Positions 10,701 through 22,700 of a stretch of 29,632 bases of DNA are shown here, piece by piece. How positions within the stretch are numbered: position 1 is the stretch's first letter; the number at the start of each line of letters is the position of its first letter. The position numbers and the translations under genes were made by a program. Source of the DNA: Apostichopus californicus (Eukaryota; Echinodermata; Holothuroidea; Aspidochirotida; Stichopodidae); NCBI GenBank assembly GCA_020650975.1, contig JAIPMN010008926.1:1-29632 (forward strand). The letters are read 5' to 3'. The notes beneath the pieces are model-generated. The model worked only from the letters and a program-made list of their open reading frames with translations. It searched no databases and had not been told where the DNA came from.

Positions 10701-13700
10701 ATACTTGGAAACATCAAAATAGAAAACAAGGTTTGGCTTTTATCATACTGTTTGGAAAGGCCTTCATACAAAACTTATATCTTCATACTAGTGTATCATG
10801 TATAAAGATTTAGCATAATTGGTTTCTATGAAGTATTCATGAATATTCATGCAGAAATGTTTAAAATACTGTTTGTGCTTGGCGGCATTCAGAACTGCTG
10901 GGCGCAGCCGTCCGGTGCTGCCCAGTGTGAGCATCCCTGGATGTATCTGTTTATAATATTGCATGGCCTGTAAATTATCTCAAACCTGGACCCAGATGTC
11001 TTGGTGTCACCCACAAAAAGTAAGCAAGTGGCAATGCGACACATTCGCAGAGCGGCTATCCAAAAATAATATGCAATACAAAAAAAAAGGATACTCCAAC
11101 CAACTAATGATACAGAACAAGTTTTATAAATTCAACTTCTTAAGTGAACATATATTTATTGAGGAGGAACTTTCTCCTTAAAAGAACAAAAACAAATACA
11201 TAAGGGTTACAAAGTTCTGTAATATTGCTTAAGGGCACATATGACCTCGAACACTTAGATATAACTATTGCTTTGGCGCAATCTTTACCCGATGATGACA
11301 TATACTAAATATAGGTTAACTACTGAAAAGTTTAAGACTTTCCAAAGTTTCAATACCCCTGGATCTCTTTCAATTGCGAGAGAGCAAACTGGTACGTGTT
11401 AATTCAGTCTTAATATATAATTACCAGATATTCATTTCTCTACAATATAATGGCATTACATCTTCTAGTCTGAAGAGCTTTCCCCCCTTTTATATCACGG
11501 AATTCTACTTTAACATTTATCTTTTAAAAATATGAATTCTGAATTGTCACTATGACGAATATTGCCTAAATGATGTTGGCAATACTTGTTGACATGCGGT
11601 CGTTGACGTTAGGTTGTGGTAGGTATTACAGTCAAATTAGGTCTGAAAACTATCCTCAAACAGCTTCGGGTCTTCAACTCAATGTGAGGAGAGTGGCACT
11701 GTATCGGAACAAAATACACAATCAAATTCGCTGATAGTACTTTGTCCAAATACAATATACTTAATATGTTGCATAAATAAAATTTGTAACAATAACACAT
11801 ATGAATCTTGAACAAAGTTTAGTTTGTTCCAATACAAACACAAAAAAATGGTTAAACTCAAACATATACATTCCTACTCCAAAGCTATGGTGAGCACATC
11901 ATAACTTTCCTTTATGCACACTAACCTCATGTACTTTCAGAGTGAATAGAGGGATTAGGGTTTATGTAAATTGTTCTACATCCCTGGATACTATTTTCCA
12001 TTAACAACAACCAGGGTTGACTAAAAGTACAAGTTACTTGACAACCTTTCTAAAATAAACAGCTGACAGATTGACTTCTTTTGTCATAAAAATTCATGTG
12101 ACACTTGGAACCTGTGAACTGCTGATCCTGTCCTTCGTTCGTCTTTTAGTTAAAGTTGTTTTATAAGGGGGTTTGATGCGCACCAAACCCCATATATTCT
12201 GTTTAACAGACATGTTTAGCTATAATTATAAGCCCCATATGATCCAATCCAGTTGAGTCTTTTGTTTTCATTCATTTGAATGTGTCTTGCCCTCTGTTAG
12301 GTCATCATTATCAAAACAATTATAAGTCTGTTAATTAAAAATTCCCAAAAGGACCACCCTAACATGAGCATCATATTATCTCTTGTTCTGTCATAGCTGG
12401 TGAGATGATGTCTGTGGCCCAACCATTCCTGGAGCAACAGATGCATCCGACTCTGATCATTAGTGCATACCAGCAGGCCATGGAAGATATGCTGGATTTA
12501 ATGAAGGAAAAACTCAGGTCAGTGAAAAGTATTTCATTAAAAATTAAACAAAATTTAAGCAATGATTTCACCTGGTACCAATCGAGAGGTTGCTAAACCC
12601 TCTTGATTGAAGTGAACGGGTTTTGATGGTAATTATTCTAACTCAAACCATGGCACGTTGTAGATATACAAGATTGTCTGAAGTGCAAATCTCAGCTTCA
12701 GTTTCATATTACCCATGTGCATTTGGAATCATGAAATTTAACTTGTGTAAGAAGACCAGAATAGGGTTGTTGACCAGCTACGTGAAGTATTGCTCTCTAC
12801 CAGGAAAACATGTCAAGACAAATCCTTTTTGTCTCTGTATCCATGTTCCAGTCTATATACAGTGTACTGAAATTATTCATCAAATTCCATCATATTCTGA
12901 AAATCACATAATCATAATCTTAGAGCAGCTGTTTGTATTTAGTATGGTATGTTTTCTTTCAAGATGTATTAATACTCAAATCTCATAACGATGCAGATCA
13001 TGATCTGGAAAGAAAGTATATTTACCAAAATATATACTACTAAAAGGAAAAACTGTCATTTATGAAATGATAGCTACAATATGAGGCGTCCTTCAGCTTG
13101 TTAAATATTTTCTTTTGGCAAAAGCAAGTGTTTCAAGCCTGTCTTATAAAATGGAACCGAAATCTTAGTCAAAACATCAGCACCATCTCACCAAACGTTA
13201 TTTAAAGGCTTTATTTCGTTTGGAGCCTGAAGTTTCTTTAATCTTTCTTTGTTTCCGATTTACAGCATCAAGGTGGATGTAACTAACCGAGATGAGATGA
13301 TGAAGATTCTCAAAAGCTGTGTTGGTACCAAGTTTATTAACAAATGGTGATTATATTCTTCAGTTTAAGCCTTCATTAAAACAATTGTCTTTACTTTGAT
13401 ATTGCAGTGATCTGGGGTAGGAAGACAGGGGGGGGGGGGAAGGTTATGGAATGGAACATAGGGGGAACTATAGGTGCCCTCATGAGTACCTGTCATTTGT
13501 TATATTGAACCTCAAGTTGTCGCCAATCTTTATGTTTCCTATTGAATTCACTTTTTGCTGGTGAATGATGGAAGCAAAAGCAAGTAAGCAAAACGAATCT
13601 CCAAGAGTTCTTTGAATCTATTTCTAGTAATTTCATGACATCTTGGAATTTTAAGCCATCATGCAGTGTAACAGGTTACCATTAGGATCTTAGTATCATA

Positions 13701-16700
13701 CATTGTCGACAGTATCCCAGGATCTTTAAAGAGATTGTTCAGGGGGACTAGTGATAATGGGTAGGTCTAAAACAAATGTGAATGGACAAATCTGCTGAGA
13801 AAACAAACTTAAAAAATCAAGAAAATGCCATGGTGGTGACAAATTACTAAATTTCAAAGTCTGATAATTCGGCCAAGTTTGAAGCAATGCAACTGAAATT
13901 TTCAGGATATGCTTATTTATAGTGGTCCAAGCACACAATAAATTTGGTAATCTTTAGACGAGGGTCAAACCACAGTGGAATGACCCATATAGGTATGTTC
14001 TGGATTTGAGGATTTTTTTTCCCTTCGAATCTGGCCAGAATTGCCGGATATTCAGGTAACTTACAACGCGTCATAAATATTGAAAACAGAGTTACTGTAC
14101 ACAAACATTAGGGTTTAATAACAGTTATTGTGTCAAGTCAACTGATTTGAAGGAATGATGATTATTACATGAATGAAGACTGTTTCACCCCTCCCCCTCC
14201 ACCCCCCTCCTCCTCCTCCACCCACTAAAATCTGTTGTATCATATGAGGTTCCAAAATCCAGACGGAAGTATTGGCTGAATCTGGTATCTGGCCAGATTT
14301 GAGACGCCAAATCCAGTGCATTCCTAAATATGTATACTTCCAGGATGTTGTGTATCGCCTGCTTGTGATGGGATATTTCAACATTGGTCAAATGAACAGT
14401 GAGCATCTAGAATTATCTGATTTGTTTTCCATATTAATAATTTAGTAGGGTTAAACTTATAGTAATAATAATAGTAATATTTTTGGTCACAGGAGGATGT
14501 ATGGTACATCTTGTAAGTGTTACCACCAGCTTGATTGATTACATTATTTTCAGTGGCTGTAAGATCAGACCTTGTACACCCCACCCCCCCCCCTATCCTA
14601 CTGGTCTCAGACATGACTGATGGTTTTGATTTCTCTTCTGTAGGGGTGACTTGGCATGTCAGATTGCATACGATGCTGTCAAGACAGTTTCCCTTGAAGA
14701 AAATGGCAGGAAAGAAATCGACATTAAGAGATACGCCAAAGTTGAAAAGGTAAGCATCTGAACGAGAGACTTTTACTTGGAAATCCGAAAATAACAGGAT
14801 TACAGTTTCCAATTTGTTTTGCAATTAACAGATTTATCAAGCTATTACCCGGTGTAGTCTACCGGAACCCTAAAGTTGTTTTTGACCCGGCCAGGGTGAC
14901 ACAAGAGTTACAACTGAGTGAAATATTCAGCACGAAGGTACAAATCTGTGAACGTTTCCTTTTGTCTTGTTTTCTCTTCAGGTCCCCGGAGGTATTATCG
15001 AAGATTCCAGGGTGCTCAGCGGTGTAATGTTAAACAAAGATGTCACTCACCCCAAGATGAAGAGGAGGATAGAAAACCCTAAAATCTTGCTCCTTGATTG
15101 CTCTCTGGAGTACAAGAAGGGAGAAAGTCAGGTCAGTGAAGCTTTCATGACTTGAGATGGAACCCGGGAACAAAATAGTGCATTTGCTTACAAAGTGGCC
15201 TTTAGTTAACCCTGTTGATAGGGCAGTAGAGAGTCTGATAGAGGTGGGGTCTCAAAGTAGTCCTTGATTGAGTAAAATGTACACTGGAGTAGGTGGGTCA
15301 GAAATTTGTCTTTTATTAGAAAAATGATACATGAATATAAATGCCTCTTCTAAATATTATAGGTGGATGTCATAAAGGCCCATTTAATCGATACAAAACT
15401 ACACTGATAATTGGTAACCCTTCTAGTACTTTGGTTTTGTTTTGTTTGTCTTGGTAAGAATAACAGCTATATAGTCACAAGTAACTGCATAGTAGTAGTG
15501 CAACATTTTCCATCAGATAGAAACCTTTATCTCTAGGTCTCCTATATCAAGTTTGAATATTCAGTGGTTTTACTCGGTAGTTTGATTAACGTCCAATGTG
15601 CCCCATCTGTATCTCGTGATCGCTTTGTTTTCATCTGCTATGCTCGGTTATTCATTTCAAGCTACGTGCATTTCCCTTGTTGTAATTTCCAGAAAGAGGA
15701 CAACAAAAAGGGGGGGGGATGGATGGTGGGGAGGGTAGAAGGGGTGTTGAAGAGGCTCAGTAAGATGGTATCTTTATTGAGAGATATTTTTATTGATTCA
15801 CAGACTAATCTTGAGATAAGTCAACAGCAGGACTTTGCAAAGATACTTCAGATGGAGGAGGAATATATACAACGTATCTGTGAGGATATCATCCAGTTTA
15901 AACCAGACCTAGTCTTTACAGAGAAGGGCATCTCTGGTATGTATATAACTTTCACTTCCTTCCTCTCTGTATCTCCCTCCCACCCCCCCCCCCCATCTCT
16001 CTCTCTATTTATTGGGAGGAATGCTGCGAATAATTTAGGGTATCAGTTTTGAAGGCTCAGGATTTTGCTTGTATTTGACATTGACAATGCTCAAAAATGG
16101 TGAGCAAAGTCATATCAGAAGTTCTGAAAACCATGTAAACATATTAACTCAAAAAGGGAAGCTTGAATGGATCTCAAACTTTCTAAGTGAATGGCTCCCA
16201 TTTAAGTTCAATTTCACTATTTATTGTTTAATATTGGAGATCAAAAAGACACTATAGGTCATTACCCTTCAAAGGCCAATAAACCCTGTACACAGTATCT
16301 CGAGCAAGGGAAATTCAAGGTAAGTCTAACTTGTCTTATCTTGTACCGGTCGCCTGAGACGGTGGCATTTGAAGCAATGAGGCTTAGCAATGGGGATGTT
16401 CCGGGTTTGATTTCCGACCTGGTCATAGTAAGGTGGGTTTTTCATCCAAGAGCAATCTACGGTTTTCCCATCTGAAATGACTTTCTAAATTGAAAAGATT
16501 CCAAATTTGAGTTAAAATGTAGAATTGGAAGCCACCCAACGTGTAAGTTGTATCCAATAAGCCCTTGCGGGTTTCTCCCACAGTTGTGGTCGCTTAGGCA
16601 TCGTAAATATAACTGATGATTATTATGACTATTATTATTATGATCATTATTATTAACTGCTCAATTTATAACTAGTGTTACTCTTGCACTGGCTTCCTGT

Positions 16701-19700
16701 TAAATCCTGCATCAATTTCAAAGTTCTTCCAACTTTCAGTTGCATGCACGGCTGCCTCATCTACTTACATAGTCATGTTAACAGGTACAGCCCAGCCTGC
16801 ACTATAGTTCTGAAGTTGTTTACCCTTACTCTAGGCACAAAGTCTTATGGGTTATCAAGTGTTTGTTCTTCTGCCTTCCTGTGGAATAGTCTGCCTCTCC
16901 AAGTTAAATAAGCTGAATCAGTGTTTTTAAACCTTTACTTATGACTGATCTGTCATCTATGAAATAGATTTTCTTCCTGTTACTGTGTCCTCTCTTCTCA
17001 GTGCAACAATAATCTGTGTTGCACTATATAAGTATGTGGTATAATTATTATTATTATTAGTATTAGTATTATTATTATTATAATCTTTGAATGCTGAAGA
17101 AAGTGTAAAAGGTAAGTGCCATAATTTGGCAGCTTACCCTCTTGGCATAGGAAGCAAAACTCAAAAGACATAAATCAACGAAACCCAGCGATTCTATGAT
17201 TTGTGTAAAATTGTAACGATATTAAAGTTGCATTATCTGATATATTGACTGTCCACAGATTTAGCCCAGCACTTTCTTATCAAAGCAAACATTACTGCTA
17301 TCCGTCGGGTCAGGAAGTCAGACAACAACAGAATAGCAAGGTGAGAGAATCTATAAATACAGCTCCTTCCAATTCATTGAAAGCTAGGTTGTTAAGAAGG
17401 CTTGAAATATTAATTTATAATTGGAAGCAAGATAAACTTGGGTGGTTCTAGGAACTGCATGATGTAACTGTTAAGAGAATTGATATTGCCATAAATTGTA
17501 GTAATTGCATCACAGTACAAAAAGAAAACTATTTTATAATTCAGGCATATTATGTGGCTTGATAATGTCATGTTGAGACTTGATCAAGCCCTCTGTCTTT
17601 TGTGTGATGGAATTTCTTACCCTGTCATAACATCCAAATGGAATAAGTTTTAAATCAACTGCTTGTGAAGTTGTTGATGTAAAGCATTTCTGTCCCATAA
17701 ATGGATAATGATGATTGGGGTTGCTTCTGCTTCAGACCCATTATTATTATTATTGTTGTTGTTGTTGTCATGTTGCTGGTAAACAATACCTGATTTTGGG
17801 GGAGCACTAATGCCAAACCAGTATTGATACAACACTATAGATGCTATTCTGATCATCTTCCAAGCCACATTTCTGTTGAGATAGCACTAATCTTTGTCGT
17901 TGCAATTTGTTGTGCTTGTTGTCGTTTTCGTGTTGCTGGTAAAGCAGGCCTTACTTGTATATCTTCTGAACATCTTGTAAGCCACATTTCCATTGAAAAG
18001 TCCATTTGAGTTTTGTCTGAGTGGATTATTATACAAATAATGAATGGTTATGAGTGCAATAGTGCAAATATTTCATGAGTTGAAAGATGGAATGTTCCAT
18101 TCAACGAGGCGCAGCCGAGTTGAATGGAACAAATTCCATCTTTCAACGAATGAAATATTTGCACTATTGCACGAATGGAAACCATTCATTATTTGTTTTA
18201 TACAACACCTTCAAATTTGGATATAATTGGATGTAAAATGCACCCTTGCAACAGATTGTTTTGAACAGACAGGTTTCTCTGCTCTCTTACCATTGAAAAA
18301 AGTGCTATCAAAAAAGTATAACGCATGGTTCTATTTCATAGTGTGCAATAGAGCGGATTTTGCATGCAATCGAAGAGCAATTGACCAATCAAATGGCCGG
18401 AAAATAATTAGGTGTTGTATAAAGAGTATTGGCTTGGTTATACATGATTTAGCCATAGAAACAAGCATCATTCGGACCCGAGCCATTCCTGATGTAATGT
18501 AATTCAGGCTAGCGTCACATTTCAACACTATTACAAATTGTTCGTCAAGTTTCTTGTAGAAAAATCATTTGTCATGCACAGTGAATCTTTTTCTAATGTC
18601 TCAAATACAAATTAAATGCTGTGAGTATACCAAGAAAAAACTCCTTAAAATGGTCTGTTATTAAAGCAGCATTTTGCATCCTTTTCTATGGTTTTTCTTA
18701 ACCTCACTGACTCCACTATGCCATAACCACATACATAACTAGCTTATCTATTTAAATCTTACTTCAAATGGTGGCATGAAAGTCGAAAAATTTGCAACTT
18801 TCAACTTTGTTTTTCTCCAAGATATTTTCCATTGGGATCCCAATAAACCTCGCCCATAATATGAATATTTAAACACTAAGAACGTCATTGACCAATACGT
18901 AATACAACACCAAGCTTGATTTTTGTACAGTCTATATGGCAGTTGTACCAGGGAGTTCCATAACAGCTCCCAGGTTGTACCAACGCAAAGTCTTGAATCT
19001 ATTTTTAGCAATGGCTCATAACTAAACCTGCATCTCTGATTGGTTGAATTCAAACTAGTGGGTTTGGGGTACTGTATGCGATTAATTTTAAATGTGGAAT
19101 TTTGTCGTGGATGCTTTTCTCATTCTCTGCAAATATCCTTAATTACTCGCCAATTAACGATGTTGGCAGGGAAAAACTTAGCTGATATCTTTTTTGTGAT
19201 TGATATATGTAAAAAACTCGATGGACATGTCAAAAAAGTAGAAAACGGCGACCAAACGCAAAATGCTGCTTTAAATCACTTCACCATACCTGCTGGCTAG
19301 ATCAGTTGCTGAATCTGTGTTTCATAGAACAGTGTCCTCTTGTCTATGTAATGATAAACGATGACATAGTTTGATAATCCAGCTAGCTTCAAGTGCCTTT
19401 GTTGTTGTCTTATAATTTACATACTGTATTTTTAGTGGTTGATTGTTACATGCTTTACAGGAATTGGTATAACTGCTCACTATCTAAATATTACATATCT
19501 GAGGAAGTTCAAAAGTTTGTGACCCCTGATCTTTTTTGAATATTTTCATATTTAAACGTATAAGTGAGTGTGACACGTTGGCATAGGGGTAGTGTAATTA
19601 TTTCTACTTTGATCAATTATACATGTTGGTGGTTTACCAGAACAATGCAGTTTTCAAACCTCATTACACTGGACCAATTTTTTTGCATGGATTATGATCA

Positions 19701-22700
19701 TGTTTTATCATGTTATCGGGGCATAGACTTTTTGGCTGTCTGCAAACTTGGCAGAAAAAGCAGATGTGTCTGTAAGGACTGATAAATTCACCTCAAGTAC
19801 ATTAAATTGTGATTTGAAGGCTCACATTTTGAATTGAATAGCATATCTTGTGTAGATAAACCATTATCTTGTCGTCCACAGTAGTTTGCATGTATATTGG
19901 AAATATAATTCCCTCTGCTATTCTCTTGGTTTCAGAGCATGTGGGGCTACGATCGTTAATCGCACAGAAGAAATCAGGGAGGAAGACATTGGAACGGGAG
20001 CTGGCTTATTTGAGGTGCAAAAGTTTGGAGATGAGTAAGTATTCAATGTGATACATGTACACTCATCTATACATACACCCATACATACATACACCCATAA
20101 ATACGCATACATACATACATACATACATACATACATACATACATACATACATACATACAAACATACATACAAATACGCATACATACGTACATACACCCAT
20201 TCATACACACGTGCATACACGCATACCTACACGCATACTTGCACACATACACGCATGCATGCACACATACATACATGCATACAAATACGCATACATACAC
20301 CCATTCATACACATGTGCATACTCACATACATACATACAAGCATACATACATACATAAGGAAATTTAGTTTGTTGACATCTTTGTATTTGGTGTGTTTAG
20401 TTCCTCTCCCAATTTCTCATTTAGTTTTAAAAATAGTTTGCATGTAACAAAAGCTGCTCATATACATGAACAGAGTTCCATGTGGCAAGGAATCACTAAT
20501 CCTGTTGCCTTTCTGGTTTTGACCTCTGACACTTTCTTTTCTGTTTTTTTTTTGTTGTTGCTACTTTGCAAAAATCAAAATTCAAGCGCAGCATTTTATC
20601 TCTGTTGTTTGAAAATCAATTTTGGTCTTTTTGTCTTCATAAAAAAATAATTTAAAATATGAGCCGAACGTTATTAACAAAGGACAGATGGTATCGCTTA
20701 ACAAGTTTCCGACCTTGAGATTTCTATTGATAAAAGACCTTTTCATATCTGTCAATATTTGATATGGTATTTTGAGGTACTTTTGGGGAATTTACAATAT
20801 CTGCACAAGGGCAAGGTTTAAAGTCATATTTTGGCTATTGACGTTGCCGTGCTGATTATGCAGTTCAGTACTAAATCCCATAACAATATAGTTTAAGGTA
20901 TATTCCAGTGGTAGACAGCACTTAACTTTGAACAAATTAAAAAATTGCACGCTGTTTTCAATATCTTGTTTCTAAACTTGAAATATGATGCATTGAATGT
21001 AACCGATTTGGTTATTGTCCTGACAGTTTATTCTTCCAGTGGTTGATCTGTGATGTCATCATAGTAGATGTACTTCATATCCTTTACAGTACCTTGTACA
21101 TCCTATATTATAATACTGTGGATGAGCTTTGTGCGGGATCCCATTAGTCAAGTGAATACCGGTATCCGATGAATACCGGTATCCCGATACCGGTTATTAC
21201 ATTTGTTTCAGTATCATTCCCGGGAATCCCGGACATAATAAAAATATCTACGTGTTTCTATTTCAAAGCAAGAAAAGAAAACACGTTTATTTCTGGTTTC
21301 TGTGTTCTTAGTTTGAATAATATCTGATCAATTTACGTACTGGCCTATACCTATATATTAACGAATCAACTTTTCACGTAGTAATTTGGACCTATGCTAT
21401 ACCAAATATCTAACGTTACTTGGGCTGACCATGTTGCGGGATCTCAAAGTTATTCTGAAATTTTTGTTATTTATTCTTCCTTCTAACGATGATTGTGAAG
21501 GTTCTCATGTAGAAATTCTTACCCTTATGCATTTCACCTCATTTTGGTATAATAATTATAACAATTTAATAAATTTTGAGCCAAAACCGTAGGGAGTGTA
21601 TCCAGTTTAAATCCATCTTCGCCCGGGACTGTTATTATAGCCTAGGTAGGGTACTGGTACACACAGTGCAGTTTGGTACTCGAGATTTGATGCTGTAATA
21701 TCCATGATTTTTTTTCTACTTCCGAGATTTACACCTCTCAATTTCCGTGAATGTCTAACAACAGCGTTGTATCATTTGATCCGTTGTTTGCATGTTTTTC
21801 ATTACCTATAGATATCAAACCTGCAGGGGGACACAAACTATTATCCTAACACACTGTAGCATATGCAAACTGGAGCCTATACCGTGATTTTTTTACCCCA
21901 GGCTCATCCCTGCACAGAATATCACCAACTTTGAAAATTCAACTTTTGCCCTACCAAATGCTCTGTGCATATATTTGGTTTTGACCTCAATGTGCAGAAA
22001 GTTTCCAGTAGTTGTTATGTCTCTTCACATGCAGTTAAGAGTCTCTCTTGCCCTCCCTACTTAACGTTCATGTTTTTGCAATTTGTATGTAATTTTAGTA
22101 GGGAAAAAGGTGTCTGGGGAGAGTTTTGTTAGAGTTTAAAAGTTTGTTAAATTACTCACTACTGAATGTTTTACTTGATGATGAAATGAAATGATGAAAT
22201 CCTGGTTTGCCCTTCTTATTTATGGAGTTACATTTATAATGCGTCAATCCGGGATTTAAAATCGGAATGAGACAAATTCTCAAACCAATGGCATCCTTGG
22301 TCTGCCAGGCTCCAAAGTCAACTTCGTTACTATTTAGTTTGGTTGCCCTCTATATTCCTTTCGTTATTTCAATCTGTAAAGTTATGTTATCAATCCCAAA
22401 ATACATTTTGGCTGTGATTCATTTCATTGTTTGGTCACATGTTTATCTTGCATTTATATTTCTTGGAGGAATTTAAAAAAATAAAATGGAGGAATAAAAA
22501 GAATAAAAAAAATGTGGATTTGAAGGCTAACTGTTGCTAAAAAACAGGTTTTGAGATAGAAAAGAAAAGAACATGCAATTACTATATTCCACTTGCCTTT
22601 ATAAAGACACTGATTAGGGATGTGCTCAGGGCGGCAGGCGAGCGGACGGGGCGGCCGCCAGGCAGTTCTGAATGCCACCCAGCACAAACAGTATTTAAAA

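Larger units (their letters stand above)
17341..19935. other. CCT3 intron 11
   Basis: 2595 bp and rich in inverted-repeat elements (listed separately). Near 17740-17768 there is (ATT)n/(GTT)n. Segments around 17770-17880 and 17930-17998 share TGTTGCTGGTAAA and an AAGCCACATTTC block, a diverged duplication with an indel. 19275-19935 shows nothing recognisable. Confidence 0.6.

Noticed and set aside
14150..14275. C/D box snoRNA in intron 7
   Set aside because: A TGATGA-like box is followed by CTGA only about 115 nt later, with no terminal stem; other introns gave no better candidate.
14378..14824. 148-residue minus-strand open frame
   Set aside because: It overlaps CCT3 exon 8 in antisense and contains a run of Tyr from a TAATAA-like repeat; no recognisable family.
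15564..15803. Extension of CCT3 exon 10 into an upstream open frame
   Set aside because: The CACAG acceptor at 15803 gives the conserved joint after GESQ; the upstream part does not resemble CCT3.
20048..20447. Several overlapping open frames on both strands
   Set aside because: All are translations of the CATA microsatellite.
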